Positions 27,485 to 38,523 are shown, numbered from the stretch's first letter. The stretch is DNA of 64,000 nucleotides from Saprospiraceae bacterium (GCA_013001595.1 JABDMH010000042.1:62001-126000), one strand, 5' to 3'. Notes: generated by a model not told the origin, from the sequence alone. A program made the numbers and translations.

Positions 27485-30400
27485 CTATCTTAGTAGGACC
27501 ATTTTCTTGGTCAATGTTCCAGTAGCAGTTTTCAGTTGATAGTATAACACTCCAGGTGTTAACTCATTGCCGGCGAATTGTACAAGTTGGTTACCTTCTG
27601 CATAATGACCATACACCTGCTTAATCTGCCTGCCAGAAGCATCAAAAACGGTTATGGTGGCTTCACCTGTAGAAGACATGTAAAATTCTATCGTTGTAGA
27701 TTCACGGAAAGGATTTGGCCTATTCTGATAAAGAGTCGTCTGATCCAATTGATTCGATTGCTCAAATTGAAGAGACAGTCCTATGGTTTCATCATCCACA
27801 TCATACATTTCAGGCTCCAAAGTACGTTCGAGGGCCACGGCTTTAGAGATTTTCCCCTGGGACTGTGCTATAAACCTGAGGGTAAAAAGTGGTTTATCCG
27901 CAACTAGGGGCATACCATCCGCGAATGTCCAGCTTAATGAAATCAATCCATTTTCAACCGACTCGATGTTTAGCATTTCACTGGTCAGATCAAGTTGACC
28001 AGATACAATATCTGTAAACTGCAAACTGCCAATGTCGAATGACCAACGCAATTGCATCCCTTCGATGGATCGGTCCACATCGATATAGACCGGGACCGAA
28101 ACAGCATTTGCCACCGCAAAGTCATGATCAGCTACTTTGATAATCGAGTTCTTTGTAGAACGCTTGGCGGATCTTCCCGCAAACACATTCCCATTCAGGT
28201 CACCGACCTTAAGACCTATGAAATCCTTATACATATGGTCAGAAGTATTGGCATGAAGCTCGTACTGCTCGGGGAAATCTTCCGCCAATGCATCAGAGTG
28301 ATGTTTGAAGCGATAATCTGCATCAACAAAGCGCCAAGAGGTATTGCTGGGGAAACGGTCCTCTTTTCCAAGGATGACTCTTCGCATCTGAATCATATCA
28401 ATGGGATTAAGTTTCTTGTCACCATTGACATCTGCAGCTATTAACCCATATGGAGAATTGATGCGCTTTATATCCAGAATATGCTTTTGAAGTCGTATCA
28501 AATCAGCTGTTGACACTCCATTACCGTGATCAGTATCTTTTTCCGGTCGAAGGATGGTTGGTGTCCCAGAATGGAAAACTTGATACCTACCGTCATCTGA
28601 AGTAACTACTGCATTCTGATCGTCTTGATTTACTTTCTTGACTTCTACATTGGCGATCTGCTCACTATTCTCGGTCAGAATACTACCTGTTACCACAATT
28701 TGCTGAGTAGCTGTGCCATTGCATATGCCATGATTATCATAAAGCATTACCACAGCATTGCTATAATCTGCCGTGTTGTTTAATGTATCAACGACCCAAA
28801 ATTGAACGGGTATGGCAGTTGGATTTGAAACAAAATCACTGCAGAAAAAAGCTAAAGAGGTGGCATCCAGCGGCGGAACAGAAGAGCTATCGGAGGCCTG
28901 TCCCTTTTCTAATAGAAATACAAGATTGGCAGCACTTCCACCGCAAGGTGCAGACGAGCTTGAGTTGAATTCATCAGCCCAAATCTCTCCCATCCCGAAA
29001 TCATTGATACCATCATTATCTGAATCCATGGGTGTCAAGATGGTCGTCAAAGAGGAATGATTGACGATCCCAGGCAATGCATCACTCGTAACACTGAAAG
29101 TCGAGATGATCTCCGTTACATTATTGCAATTGTCCTTGGCACTCCACAAGATCTGATAGTTGCCAGGAAGTAAGAGATCTGCAGGAGCTGCAATTTCTCC
29201 GGTTCCTTGAGCCAAGACACCTGCACCCACTTGGCGCAGATACCAAGATACTGTGGGATCTTGACCACATCCATCGCTGGCTTCAACTTCACCAACGAAT
29301 GCAGCTGCACAACTGGAGGTAACCATGTCGGGCACATTCACTTCCATAAGGGTCGGAGGAATGGTATCCATTACCTTAATGTATTGATTGAACGTCACCA
29401 CTCCTGGTTTTCCGACCATATCCGACCACGCACCCCTGAAAGTTACCTGACACCAATCTACCACACACCAGGTACGTTGCACTTTTTTACATCCTACTCC
29501 GCTCACGATGTCAAAAACTTTGTCAAAGTAACCCATCCCAAATTGACTGCATGAAGGCAGATTATCTGGCAGGCTAGGCCCCTGGGTAACAATGGTCGTG
29601 TTGCCATCTAAACCGAAAGTAACACCACAGTCGAAAATGGTGGTGTCCTTCACTGGATAACTCACCTCTAAATCATCCAATAGACAAGTAGTTAGATATA
29701 TGTATTGTGTTGCATAAACATGCTCCACAACACCAGCATTGGTGGACACTAAGGCAATGAATTCCCTTTTAATGGTTGAATTGGCACATCCACCATGTGT
29801 TTGTGTATAGCGTTCTCTCAAAGTACTACCACAATTGTCATAGACCAATCCGTCTACAAAACTGGAAGTGGTGGGCATAGTCAGATCATCACATGATAAA
29901 TCTTGCACTTCAAAAGTGGTCCTATCAGTTGGCGAAAGCACATACATGCCAAAGGCTGCTTGAATGGCAGTAGTGTCTGCGAATTCAAAGAGTCCTGGGT
30001 AATAAGTATCATATGCTGCACAATTAAGGGATATGTCAGATAGTGGTTGAATAACCTGTGGAGCGACCTTGTCTTCGACGTTCACATATCCCCAACAGCG
30101 GTCCACGTTACAATTATTATCGATGACCACGATCTCCACCTTAATCTGCTTGCCCACATCTTCGCAACAGAATGGTACTTCTTCGGCAAATCCAAGTTCA
30201 AAAATATCTTGGCAAATACCAGGATCGATGTCTACCCATTGCTTGTAGGTTTGATAGAAATCACCTACGGGTGTACTGGTGGTATCATCGATATATCCAC
30301 AAGCAGTCATCCAATCCATCCTTCGGGCAAGTATTTTGTAAATACCGCAATTATCGTAGCTGTCGGCATCCATACTTCCTGCTTTCATCAAAGACAATCC

Positions 30401-31465
30401 TTCCACATTGGTCAATGATAAATTGACTGCAGCGTGACAAGCAGCATTGGCTGGACTTTGATCGGCAACCACCAATACTACGGTATCAAAGGTATAGTTC
30501 CAACATGCATCTCGTGATTTATAAATCAAGACCGCTTTTTCCGGAGGAATGTTACTGATGGGAAGGGCTTTAAATTCATCGCCTGTGTACTCATGAAGTA
30601 TGCCGCCTCCCAAGAGCTCCACTTGAACCGTGACATCACTCAGATCACTGCAAGCATCTTGTGCGGTGGCATAAGGCGCCAATCCTTGTCCAAAACAGCT
30701 GGCACCAGTACCAATCGTATCTGTATAGTACTCACCTCCAAAACTCAAAAATGAGTGTATTTCTTTCTTGAGGTCAAAGGTTAGATCAGGTCCAAGAGTA
30801 TCGAGCAATACTAAGGTATCTAGGCAAACTATATGTTCTCCACATGCATGAATGTTCCACTCACGAAGTACGGTCCCAGTGTTTCCGCAGGAAGGCCACC
30901 ATGTGTCTGTATGACTGATCTGGACATCGCACAGATCGCCTGATGCAGAGAGCAAATCGAACGAATCTAGATTTGCATTTACGTAGCGCGGTGCCCGCAA
31001 TGATAGAGAGTCGATGGCATTCAATGTATCTCCGCAATAAATGCTGTCAACACCAGTGGCACAAACGATAGAGTCTAGATTAATACGTATGACGTAGATG
31101 GTATCGGTGCATAGAGTTGGCCCACCCGGTAGATTCCACATGCGCATAATAATGTGGGAGGTATCACTTTCGCATTTATTCTTATAGGGAATGGGCCAGG
31201 TTACATTCATGAGTCGTTCGGGGATGTCATCCATATTGCAGCTATCAATTATCATGGGTGTGTATCCCGGATCACCGCTCAGTTGGGCAGCTGAATCTGT
31301 ACAAGACACGGTCATGCTCGTACATTGTAAGATGGGTTCGCATATGGTCTGTGCGGTCACATTAGCCGCGAAGAACAGCATTAACCACAATGCTAGGAGG
31401 GAAATCTTAAATTTTGAGGAATTGACATAGCTAGGCAGTGTCAAACAGGACGTACACATTTTCAT
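27485..31465 (-). CDS. Giant secreted protein with dockerin, cohesin-like domain and T9SS tail
   Basis: A 1326-residue surface or secreted protein. A signal peptide ends FAANVTAQ (about residue 39). Residues 40-900 contain Cys- and Asp-rich Ig/HYR-like repeats with recurring DNCG and (I/V)xDTxxP motifs. Then come a Ca-binding-like DSDNDGINDFG, a carboxypeptidase-regulatory-like strand region (about 922-963), a type I dockerin (about 975-1035; STADLIRLQKHIL, ADVNGDKKLNPIDMIQMRR), a cohesin-like beta domain (about 1105-1230) and the T9SS type A tail (about 1243-1326; NRPNPFRESTTIEF to KKMVLLR). Paralogous to the gene at 32383-37710. No catalytic motif; adhesin or matrix role is inferred. Confidence 0.88.
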   Translation of the reverse strand: MKMCTSCLTLPSYVNSSKFKISLLALWLMLFFAANVTAQTICEPILQCTSMTVSCTDSAAQLSGDPGYTPMIIDSCNMDDIPERLMNVTWPIPYKNKCESDTSHIIMRMWNLPGGPTLCTDTIYVIRINLDSIVCATGVDSIYCGDTLNAIDSLSLRAPRYVNANLDSFDLLSASGDLCDVQISHTDTWWPSCGNTGTVLREWNIHACGEHIVCLDTLVLLDTLGPDLTFDLKKEIHSFLSFGGEYYTDTIGTGASCFGQGLAPYATAQDACSDLSDVTVQVELLGGGILHEYTGDEFKALPISNIPPEKAVLIYKSRDACWNYTFDTVVLVVADQSPANAACHAAVNLSLTNVEGLSLMKAGSMDADSYDNCGIYKILARRMDWMTACGYIDDTTSTPVGDFYQTYKQWVDIDPGICQDIFELGFAEEVPFCCEDVGKQIKVEIVVIDNNCNVDRCWGYVNVEDKVAPQVIQPLSDISLNCAAYDTYYPGLFEFADTTAIQAAFGMYVLSPTDRTTFEVQDLSCDDLTMPTTSSFVDGLVYDNCGSTLRERYTQTHGGCANSTIKREFIALVSTNAGVVEHVYATQYIYLTTCLLDDLEVSYPVKDTTIFDCGVTFGLDGNTTIVTQGPSLPDNLPSCSQFGMGYFDKVFDIVSGVGCKKVQRTWCVVDWCQVTFRGAWSDMVGKPGVVTFNQYIKVMDTIPPTLMEVNVPDMVTSSCAAAFVGEVEASDGCGQDPTVSWYLRQVGAGVLAQGTGEIAAPADLLLPGNYQILWSAKDNCNNVTEIISTFSVTSDALPGIVNHSSLTTILTPMDSDNDGINDFGMGEIWADEFNSSSSAPCGGSAANLVFLLEKGQASDSSSVPPLDATSLAFFCSDFVSNPTAIPVQFWVVDTLNNTADYSNAVVMLYDNHGICNGTATQQIVVTGSILTENSEQIANVEVKKVNQDDQNAVVTSDDGRYQVFHSGTPTILRPEKDTDHGNGVSTADLIRLQKHILDIKRINSPYGLIAADVNGDKKLNPIDMIQMRRVILGKEDRFPSNTSWRFVDADYRFKHHSDALAEDFPEQYELHANTSDHMYKDFIGLKVGDLNGNVFAGRSAKRSTKNSIIKVADHDFAVANAVSVPVYIDVDRSIEGMQLRWSFDIGSLQFTDIVSGQLDLTSEMLNIESVENGLISLSWTFADGMPLVADKPLFTLRFIAQSQGKISKAVALERTLEPEMYDVDDETIGLSLQFEQSNQLDQTTLYQNRPNPFRESTTIEFYMSSTGEATITVFDASGRQIKQVYGHYAEGNQLVQFAGNELTPGVLYYQLKTATGTLTKKMVLLR

Positions 31466-32279
31466 GAGACCTTAGTTTTAACTTTTATAAAAAACCATTA
31501 TAGGGGGCATCCCAATAACAGTCTACCTTAGTCATGTAAGTGTGGTCAACTACTCATTCGGTCACATAAGAACTAATGCCTACATTGATTTAGGAGGCAG
31601 TAAGCTCATTCTTTCAACTATCTATAAGACAAATATATATTATGTTTTTTTATAATATATAATCTGTGACGTACTATTTTTCATATTGCCAGATGTATAT
31701 CTATATCCAGCTGATCACCATAGTACTACATATGGTGTCATGTATAATGTATTGGAAATTTAACATTCAGAGTAGAATGTTACATGTAGGTCATGAAGAT
31801 GGTGCTGTTGAGCAGCTAGGCCATGTCTACTTTGGGATGGCGCTAGGTGAACAGAAGGTCGCTTTATGACAGAACTCTCTTTGCCAAAATCATTCGTACT
31901 ACCTTAAGGCAGATGGGTAGGAGTATAAAAAACCAAAGATTCATCGGGATAGTTTATTGTGTCTTGACATATTAGTACCAATAATCATACCAAAATTGAT
32001 TGTTACCCTTGTTTTATCGCACCTGAATAAATTGATTCTAAGGCGTTTATTGCAAAAACTAATATCTAAATGCACACCATACCGAGGTCCAAGTTTCCCA
32101 AAAGACCTTTGAATACAATTGATCATTGCGACAATTGGCCAGCATTAAGCAATACCTTATGACAATAGTGATAGAGAGTAGTAGTCTTTTAGTGTTGAGC
32201 TGATACTTACTAGGGCATTCGTGAATGATGGTCTCATCTAGCTGTTGATCAAGGTGCATAACACCCGTAAATTGAAAAA
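31466..32279. other. AT-rich intergenic region upstream of the 1326-residue protein
   Basis: About 0.8 kb with no convincing gene. It holds the leader shared with the other large gene (about 31461-31500) and a 10-bp AT palindrome TATATATTAT/ATAATATATA at 31634-31661 with an 8-base T-rich loop, possibly a regulator site. The remaining short frames lack coding character. Confidence 0.5.
31634..31661. repeat. AT-rich 10-bp inverted repeat
   Basis: Arms 31634-31643 and 31652-31661 pair perfectly around GTTTTTTT. It lies about 170 bases upstream of the large gene starting at 31465. Confidence 0.5.
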
Positions 32280-32306
32280 GCCCCCCTCCACAAAGCGGAG
32301 AGAGGC
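32275..32306 (-). terminator. Terminator after the 1775-residue T9SS protein gene
   Basis: Minus-strand stem GCCTCTCTCC/GGAGGGGGGC (10 bp, two G-U pairs), loop GCTTTGT, then TTTTT. It lies about 77 bases after the stop. Confidence 0.8.
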
Positions 32307-32382
32307 CATCCCAAAAACCGATTTTAATTTACCTCTAAAACTCGGTTCGACTTACACAATCTTTACTCATGACCCAGACTGA

Positions 32383-35300
32383 TTACTCAATCACGATCAT
32401 CTTCTTCGTAGCAGTGAATGCTTCAGTATCTAACTGATAGTAAAGTACGCCAGTAGTGTTCAGGTCAGCACGCTTGAATGTTACTTCATTATAACCTTTA
32501 GTATAGTCACCTTCTACTACTTTCAATACTTTACCAGTTACATCGTATACAGTCACTGTCCCACTCAATGCTTCAGGTAAGTTGAATCCTACTTGTGTAG
32601 TTTCTTTGAATGGATTTGGTTCGTTCTGATACAGGGCGAAACCTGTTTCAGCCAAATCTCCACCAAAGTTCAAGCTTACATCATGAATTTGATCAGCGCT
32701 GTTATATGCCTCAGCTGAAGTGATACGGCTATTGACGGTCATGATATTGCTTAATTCTTCAGCATTTTTAGCTTCAACAATCAAGCTAAATACTACTTCA
32801 TCATTAGCGATACTCATGCCTTCAGCAGCGTTCCAACTGGTAGTCATCATACCATCTTCGATACGATTCATACCAAAGTTATCAGCATCAACTTCCAGTA
32901 CACCTGGCTCAACGTTCAACACCTTAATGGAGTTTTTGTCGAAGTTTAGTGTAAACTGATATCCAGAGATATCGTTGAAGTTGTTGGCTTTGAAATCAAC
33001 TTTATACTGATTACCCGCGATTAGTTGTGCATTGTCAACGTTGAAGACAAGTGACTTACCACTTCGACCAGCACTTCTGCTAGGATCGTTGCTGTTGTCA
33101 ACATCTCCAATCTTAACTCCCGTCCAATCTACACGCATGATACCATTGATACCATTGATGGTGTAGGTTTCTTCAGAGTTCTCTTTGTTGAAGAATCTCC
33201 AACTATCAACATTCGCGAATTTGTCAGTTTTTCCTAAGATCAGTTTTCTGATCTCCAGTAGATCCAATGGAGTAATCTTGCCATCATTGCTTGCATCAGC
33301 AGCAATAAGTCTTAGATCAGATTCCAAGGAAGCTTTTCCTAAGATGTGCTTCTGAATCTTAACAAGGTCAAGTGTACTTACACCGTTGTCAGCTTCAATT
33401 GTCTTCTTAGGCGTAACAGTTACATCTACATTTAGTGATGTTGCTAAGCTGTATGCTCCGCTTGCTGATGTTACTCCGCTTAGAACGGCACCATCAGTTA
33501 CACGAGCAACTACTTCAACTTGTTCTACTTTGTCATCCAGTTCAGTAGTGATCACACCGGCCACAGCAGCGCTAATGTCGCCACAACCACCCATCCAATT
33601 CTGAACAATCAACAATACCTCACAGTAATCGGTTGCGCCATTAGGTGCTCGTACCCACAAACGAACAGGTTTTGAGCCTACGTGCTCACAACCAAGCGCT
33701 AAGCTATCAAGATCACCGGCACCGAGAGACGGAGCCTCAGTATCATCAGGATCAACAAGTTCAAGGAAGAACTCAAGCTCATCATCTTCGTATCCACAAG
33801 GAGCAGCACTACTACGGTCGAATTCTGCTGCCCAAACAGTAGCTGCAGCTGTATCCACTTCACCATCATTATCTAGATCCCATGGCTGAAGTTCAACTGT
33901 GATGCTAGTAATACATACTGGAGCAGGCTTCTTACCTGTAACCACAGTGAAGTTATACTCACAGTAGCTTTCGTTCTGACATTCGTCAGTAACTCTAACT
34001 TTCAGTTTATAATCTCCATCGCCAAGAAGAGGTTCTACTTCGATTGCGAAGTTGTCGGAACCTCCTTCGAGTTCACCTGAATAATAGTCAACCAACTCGT
34101 GTGGATCTTTGGTGATGTCTTTCAACTCCCAGTAGTACTGTACCAATCCACAAGAATCGGTTACGTCTACCGTTGCATTGAAGTCATAGTAGCAACCAGC
34201 AGCCTGGATGGTATCACCATCGGCTACAGGACCGGTAATCACACATACTGGTGGAACAGTATCGATCACCAGGATCTTCTGCACACACTCATCATAGACA
34301 GCATCACGGTTTTTCCACCATAGATCATCTACTGGCTTACCACCGCACCAATCTGCGAAGTACCAAGTTCTAACGATCTTATAGCAACCTTCGTCACCAC
34401 CAACGATCTTGAAGACTTTGTCTTCATGGGCGATGCCAACAATGCGACAATCGTCATCGAATTTGTATTCTGGATAACCAGTATACTCAGGACCAGCTGC
34501 ACCAACTACATTACCACTACCATCTGGATCGTAGTCAATGCCACAGGCATAAACTGTCTGATCGTACGGTACATGGAACATGTATTTGTCAAGTTCACAG
34601 TTGTTACCAACCCAAATGCGCTGATGTCTCACAATCGTGTCTGGATAGTGGCCTGAACTATGCTCCTCGTTTGGAGGACATCCTTGCCAGATCTTAAACT
34701 TACGATAAATCACGCCCTGACCACAATGGTCAAAATCACACCAGATTTCTTGCTCACACTGTACATTCTGAGGACAGTTTACAGCAACAATACCTTTATA
34801 AAATGGTACATCGACATATTCATTGTAGCATTTCGTATAAGAGCTATCCTTCCAGAGATAACCGAGGTGGTCATCATATACTCTAATTTGCGTATCGATC
34901 TTCTCACAAGTACATTGATAATCTTGATATGTGATGTCACAATCAATCTCTTCACCATACTCATCTACATAGTTACCATAAGGATCAACCCAAGCTTTGC
35001 AGTATCCACCAAGGATGGCATCAATTGTATCTAGTGCACTCTGGTCACCCTCCTTACCTTTTTCAATGAGGTACTCAAGACTAACCGGATGCTCTTCACC
35101 AGGATAATAGTAAGCTGCTTTCTTATAAGAAGCACAAGTGATCTCACCATCGACTACATCTTTAGCCACTACTGGTGGAGTTTTGTCCTCAACCCAAACT
35201 TTAGTCCAGGCTTTAGTCCAGTTGCACCAGTAGTCCATTGCTAGGATCTCAACAGTAACGGGACCGCAAGCATCCTCACAACTGAATGGAACTTTCTTAG

Positions 35301-37710
35301 CCCATCCACCACCGATCTGTTCATAGAGATCGATTTTTGCAGCAAGATCTTTGTGAGATATAGAACCACCATTTTCATTCGACATGGCAGTGCCATTCGA
35401 CATATCATCACATCCAAATCCTGGATGATCAGGGATGTAATGGAATCTATCGAAGCAGTACTCCACTGGAGTTCCAGGATCTATGTCGTTGAATGTTGAG
35501 AATTCCTTCTTCTCTACTTCTAGATCCCCAACACCATTACTATGTGTTACGTGATAATCATAGTAGCACTGCTCAAACAGGTGACGGAAGTAATCGTCAT
35601 CAACATCATAATCATGATCTGCACAATATAGGGTAGCATACTTCATCAAGTCATACAACCAGGCGTTGTAGATGATCGATGCACATTCTTGTCCGTCTGA
35701 CCACAGCCATTCCAAAGTCTCTGCATAGTAAGCTTCCACTTCGTCCTTATGTTTATCAGGCTCTAAGAAGGCCATACGAAGCGTATCACCATGAGGTCCA
35801 GCACAGCACCAGTCGACGCTATCACATAGATTAACACAAGCTAACTCATCGGACCAATCAGCTCTTCTAGCCAATAGGAAGTTGATTCCACAGTTGTCCC
35901 AGCTACCTTCATCGAAGGTTTCTGCATCAACCCATACTTTCTTCGACCCTAAGCTTACCGTAACGCCTTTGTCGGCTACAGCAACAGGTCGTGTACGATC
36001 TTTAACTAGCATATAAGCATAGATGGTATCGATCTGATGGCAGCTATCCATGATTTCGTAGAATACTACGTAAGGATACTCTGACTTAGGCAACTTCACT
36101 GGATCGTGGAATTCATAACAATAGCCATGATCAGGAGCAATTGGAGGATCGTGGAAGAAATCACATTCTTCACCAGTTGCTTCAGCTACAAAAGAACCAA
36201 TGTTCATATCTACATGCTGAGTAAAGCCACTTGTATAGAAAGCATGATAGTCTATGATCCGAGCTTTCACTTGCTTCAATCCAGCCCAGTCGTCGTAAGC
36301 ACATACCGGCGGAATGTACGTATGTCCAGCACAATCATGTGTTGTGGTTGGAACGACAATAAGAGGTTGATAATGAGCCCTCATAACATCGCCTGTACCC
36401 GCTAATTCTGCTGAAATCGGTGTATAGAAACAATGGTACTCATCAAAGTGAGGATCATCATCATCAACATATTGCGAGGGCACTAAATTTTGCTCTTGCA
36501 ATTTGTCATACTTCACCGCAGAATAAGGAGGAATTGTGTCTAAGTCGATTACCCAGTATTCGCATCTCCAGTATCCCTCTGCGATCTCTTCAAACGCATT
36601 AGGATTACCAGGTCCCATAGCTATAGGGTCAACAGGACATACCGTGCCCTGGTCTGCGCCGTAGCAAGATTGCTTAATATCCAGCACCACTTTGTACTGT
36701 GGACTACAAGCATCTTCAAATTTCCACTTATCTACATGGATCTGTAAACCGCACTTCGTGTCAAACGTAGCGGGGGTCCAATCTTCATTTAGAAAGTAGA
36801 TGGTGTCACAAGTTGCCCCGTCATGGTTTTGTACAACCATAAATGGTCCGCCATAGTAAACACCACAATAAGTTGTGTCCTTTTCAGCACAGAAGATATT
36901 ATTCACTGTGATCTCTGGTAGTCGAAGCACCACAATCGTGTCGAAAGCAAAGCCACGACGACCTTCCTTATCGAAAGCTTCAAATTCCCGGTAGATCACC
37001 TTGGCCGTGTCTTGTCCGGGTACACAGTCGTAGGCGACAATCCAGTCAGCTGCAAATTCAGCTTCGGAATACCCTCGACATGGGATGTAAGCTGGGTGAT
37101 ATTCTCCTGCTTCCAACTCGCCATCGTCGTTTCCATAGAAACGATCGAGGTACATGTCGATATCACTGACTTCCGGATCGAGGCACCACACCCATACAGA
37201 GGTGTCGGGCACGATAGGTCCGTTGCTTTGCTTGAAAGTCCAGTCAATCCAGCATGATCCAACATTGTTAGATAAACTAACCTTCAGTGTCCGACCAATG
37301 TAGCGACAAGCCTCAACACTAATAATGTCGTCAAATGCTGCCAAGGCAGTAGGTCCACTGGATGGGACACCATTAACAAAAAACTGCGCCTGACCACCGT
37401 ACTCATTTTCTATCGACATTGTCAACGGAAAATAAGCTGGTGCCTGGGCAAAACTGGAGGTAAATTCCCATACAAAAGCATGGGCCATATCCATCGCCAC
37501 ATCGGGAGGAAACGGCAAAGTCATTTGAGCGGGTGCGTCTCCGACGGCAGAGTTTATACCGCCCCCACAATTGGGGCCCAGTATTTGCGACCAAGCCGAG
37601 GCAGTCATAAAGACTGCTAGAAAGCCCGATAACAGCCACCGTGTTGTCTGCCTCATCGTAGACGGAATCCAACTCGAAGGCTGAATAGAAGTAACATTCG
37701 TCATTTTCAT
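32383..37710 (-). CDS. Giant secreted protein (1775 aa) with dockerin, cohesin-like domain and T9SS tail
   Basis: Largest gene of the window. The hydrophobic signal (WLLSGFLAVFMTASAWSQ) follows an unusually long N-region, so ATG 37656 is a possible start. Residues 45-1400 are Asp/Cys/Tyr/Trp-rich repeats with DNCGINFLLARRADW, VEDKTPPVV and DTVPPVC motifs, matching the paralogue at 27485-31465. DLDNDGEVDTAAATVWAAEF resembles a Ca-binding loop. A dockerin (about 1438-1497; NGVSTLDLVKIQKHILG), a cohesin-like domain (about 1557-1687; ISGYQFTLNFDKNSIKVLNV) and a T9SS tail (about 1693-1775; NEPNPFKETTQVGF, KKMIVIE) follow. No enzyme motif seen; probably an exported adhesin or matrix protein. Confidence 0.88.
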   Translation of the reverse strand: MKMTNVTSIQPSSWIPSTMRQTTRWLLSGFLAVFMTASAWSQILGPNCGGGINSAVGDAPAQMTLPFPPDVAMDMAHAFVWEFTSSFAQAPAYFPLTMSIENEYGGQAQFFVNGVPSSGPTALAAFDDIISVEACRYIGRTLKVSLSNNVGSCWIDWTFKQSNGPIVPDTSVWVWCLDPEVSDIDMYLDRFYGNDDGELEAGEYHPAYIPCRGYSEAEFAADWIVAYDCVPGQDTAKVIYREFEAFDKEGRRGFAFDTIVVLRLPEITVNNIFCAEKDTTYCGVYYGGPFMVVQNHDGATCDTIYFLNEDWTPATFDTKCGLQIHVDKWKFEDACSPQYKVVLDIKQSCYGADQGTVCPVDPIAMGPGNPNAFEEIAEGYWRCEYWVIDLDTIPPYSAVKYDKLQEQNLVPSQYVDDDDPHFDEYHCFYTPISAELAGTGDVMRAHYQPLIVVPTTTHDCAGHTYIPPVCAYDDWAGLKQVKARIIDYHAFYTSGFTQHVDMNIGSFVAEATGEECDFFHDPPIAPDHGYCYEFHDPVKLPKSEYPYVVFYEIMDSCHQIDTIYAYMLVKDRTRPVAVADKGVTVSLGSKKVWVDAETFDEGSWDNCGINFLLARRADWSDELACVNLCDSVDWCCAGPHGDTLRMAFLEPDKHKDEVEAYYAETLEWLWSDGQECASIIYNAWLYDLMKYATLYCADHDYDVDDDYFRHLFEQCYYDYHVTHSNGVGDLEVEKKEFSTFNDIDPGTPVEYCFDRFHYIPDHPGFGCDDMSNGTAMSNENGGSISHKDLAAKIDLYEQIGGGWAKKVPFSCEDACGPVTVEILAMDYWCNWTKAWTKVWVEDKTPPVVAKDVVDGEITCASYKKAAYYYPGEEHPVSLEYLIEKGKEGDQSALDTIDAILGGYCKAWVDPYGNYVDEYGEEIDCDITYQDYQCTCEKIDTQIRVYDDHLGYLWKDSSYTKCYNEYVDVPFYKGIVAVNCPQNVQCEQEIWCDFDHCGQGVIYRKFKIWQGCPPNEEHSSGHYPDTIVRHQRIWVGNNCELDKYMFHVPYDQTVYACGIDYDPDGSGNVVGAAGPEYTGYPEYKFDDDCRIVGIAHEDKVFKIVGGDEGCYKIVRTWYFADWCGGKPVDDLWWKNRDAVYDECVQKILVIDTVPPVCVITGPVADGDTIQAAGCYYDFNATVDVTDSCGLVQYYWELKDITKDPHELVDYYSGELEGGSDNFAIEVEPLLGDGDYKLKVRVTDECQNESYCEYNFTVVTGKKPAPVCITSITVELQPWDLDNDGEVDTAAATVWAAEFDRSSAAPCGYEDDELEFFLELVDPDDTEAPSLGAGDLDSLALGCEHVGSKPVRLWVRAPNGATDYCEVLLIVQNWMGGCGDISAAVAGVITTELDDKVEQVEVVARVTDGAVLSGVTSASGAYSLATSLNVDVTVTPKKTIEADNGVSTLDLVKIQKHILGKASLESDLRLIAADASNDGKITPLDLLEIRKLILGKTDKFANVDSWRFFNKENSEETYTINGINGIMRVDWTGVKIGDVDNSNDPSRSAGRSGKSLVFNVDNAQLIAGNQYKVDFKANNFNDISGYQFTLNFDKNSIKVLNVEPGVLEVDADNFGMNRIEDGMMTTSWNAAEGMSIANDEVVFSLIVEAKNAEELSNIMTVNSRITSAEAYNSADQIHDVSLNFGGDLAETGFALYQNEPNPFKETTQVGFNLPEALSGTVTVYDVTGKVLKVVEGDYTKGYNEVTFKRADLNTTGVLYYQLDTEAFTATKKMIVIE

Positions 37711-38365
37711 GAGTTCTAGTTTTGGTTATTAAATAATTCGGTTTTTATAAAAAATACAATTCAAAGAAATACTATCCTTGTCAACGCACAAAGGCCCAAA
37801 ACACTACCAATCAAGTGTTTAGACTTTATGTATCAGTACTAAAACCAAATGTAATAGGAATGACTCCTTGATTGAGGAAATCACTTTTGAAGGGAATACT
37901 TGAGTTAGCTTCGAAGTAGTTGTTCTTCATCCAAATGAGTTAGATCCTAATACAGTTAATTGTTCTAGTCCTTGTTCTTACCAGCTAACCTAAATCCTAA
38001 AAACTTTCCTTGAGTTCTTTGCCAGGGATTTAAGATAACCTTCACAAATATAATCGAATGAAACAAAGTTTGTATACCAATCAAACGGTAATTTTTACAT
38101 TAGAAGAAACCACTATGTCTATCTTAATGTCTATCAATTGCTTCAATCTATTTGCTTCCCAAAAAAAATCGCTGCTCTTTTTAACCAATTTTTGATCAAA
38201 ATCCAGCTTTATATATAAAAGTACCTTATAATGTTAAGATCTTCATATGATATTGTCATATGACATAGGCTTTCAACGTGTTATAAAATTTACACAATTA
38301 CCTTCAGCTCGAAAGGCCCTGTTGGGTAGGACTACGGTTCGGATTCAATTTATAACAATAATGAT
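37711..38365. other. AT-rich region upstream of the 1775-residue protein
   Basis: No gene is seen. The first 50 bases carry the leader shared with the 31465 gene (an A/T block TTTTTTATAAAA and AAAACTAG before CTCATGAAAATG, minus strand). The rest is AT-rich and probably regulatory. Confidence 0.5.
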
Positions 38366-38401
38366 GCCATGAAAGACTTCGCTACACTGCGCATCCATGG
38401 C
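38366..38401. repeat. Diverged palindromic repeat, unit 4
   Basis: GCCATG and CATGGC flank a centre that resembles (ACTTCGCTACACTGCG) the repeats beside tRNA-Ala. It lies beyond the tRNA terminator. Confidence 0.55.
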
Positions 38402-38490
38402 AAGTCTCTTCATGCTTTCCTGGGCATCCTTTATATATACGCTCCCATTTCGCTGCGATCATCCTTTCTTAATAAACTTAGTAGCAGGCA

Positions 38491-38523
38491 AAAGAAAAGG
38501 GCCTATGTGTGATACATAGACCC
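38491..38523 (-). terminator. Terminator of the tRNA transcript
   Basis: Minus-strand stem GGGTCTATGT/ACATAGGCCC (10 bp, one G-U), loop ATCAC, then TTTTCTTTT. It starts 8 bases after tRNA-Ala. Confidence 0.8.

Noticed and set aside
31666-32259. Short frames of 61-67 codons in the intergenic region
   Set aside because: Composition is unlike the neighbouring genes, no start context, no recognisable family.
32660-37260. Several 60-124-codon frames antisense to the giant T9SS genes
   Set aside because: Shadows of a long repetitive coding sequence; no start signals or protein-like domains.
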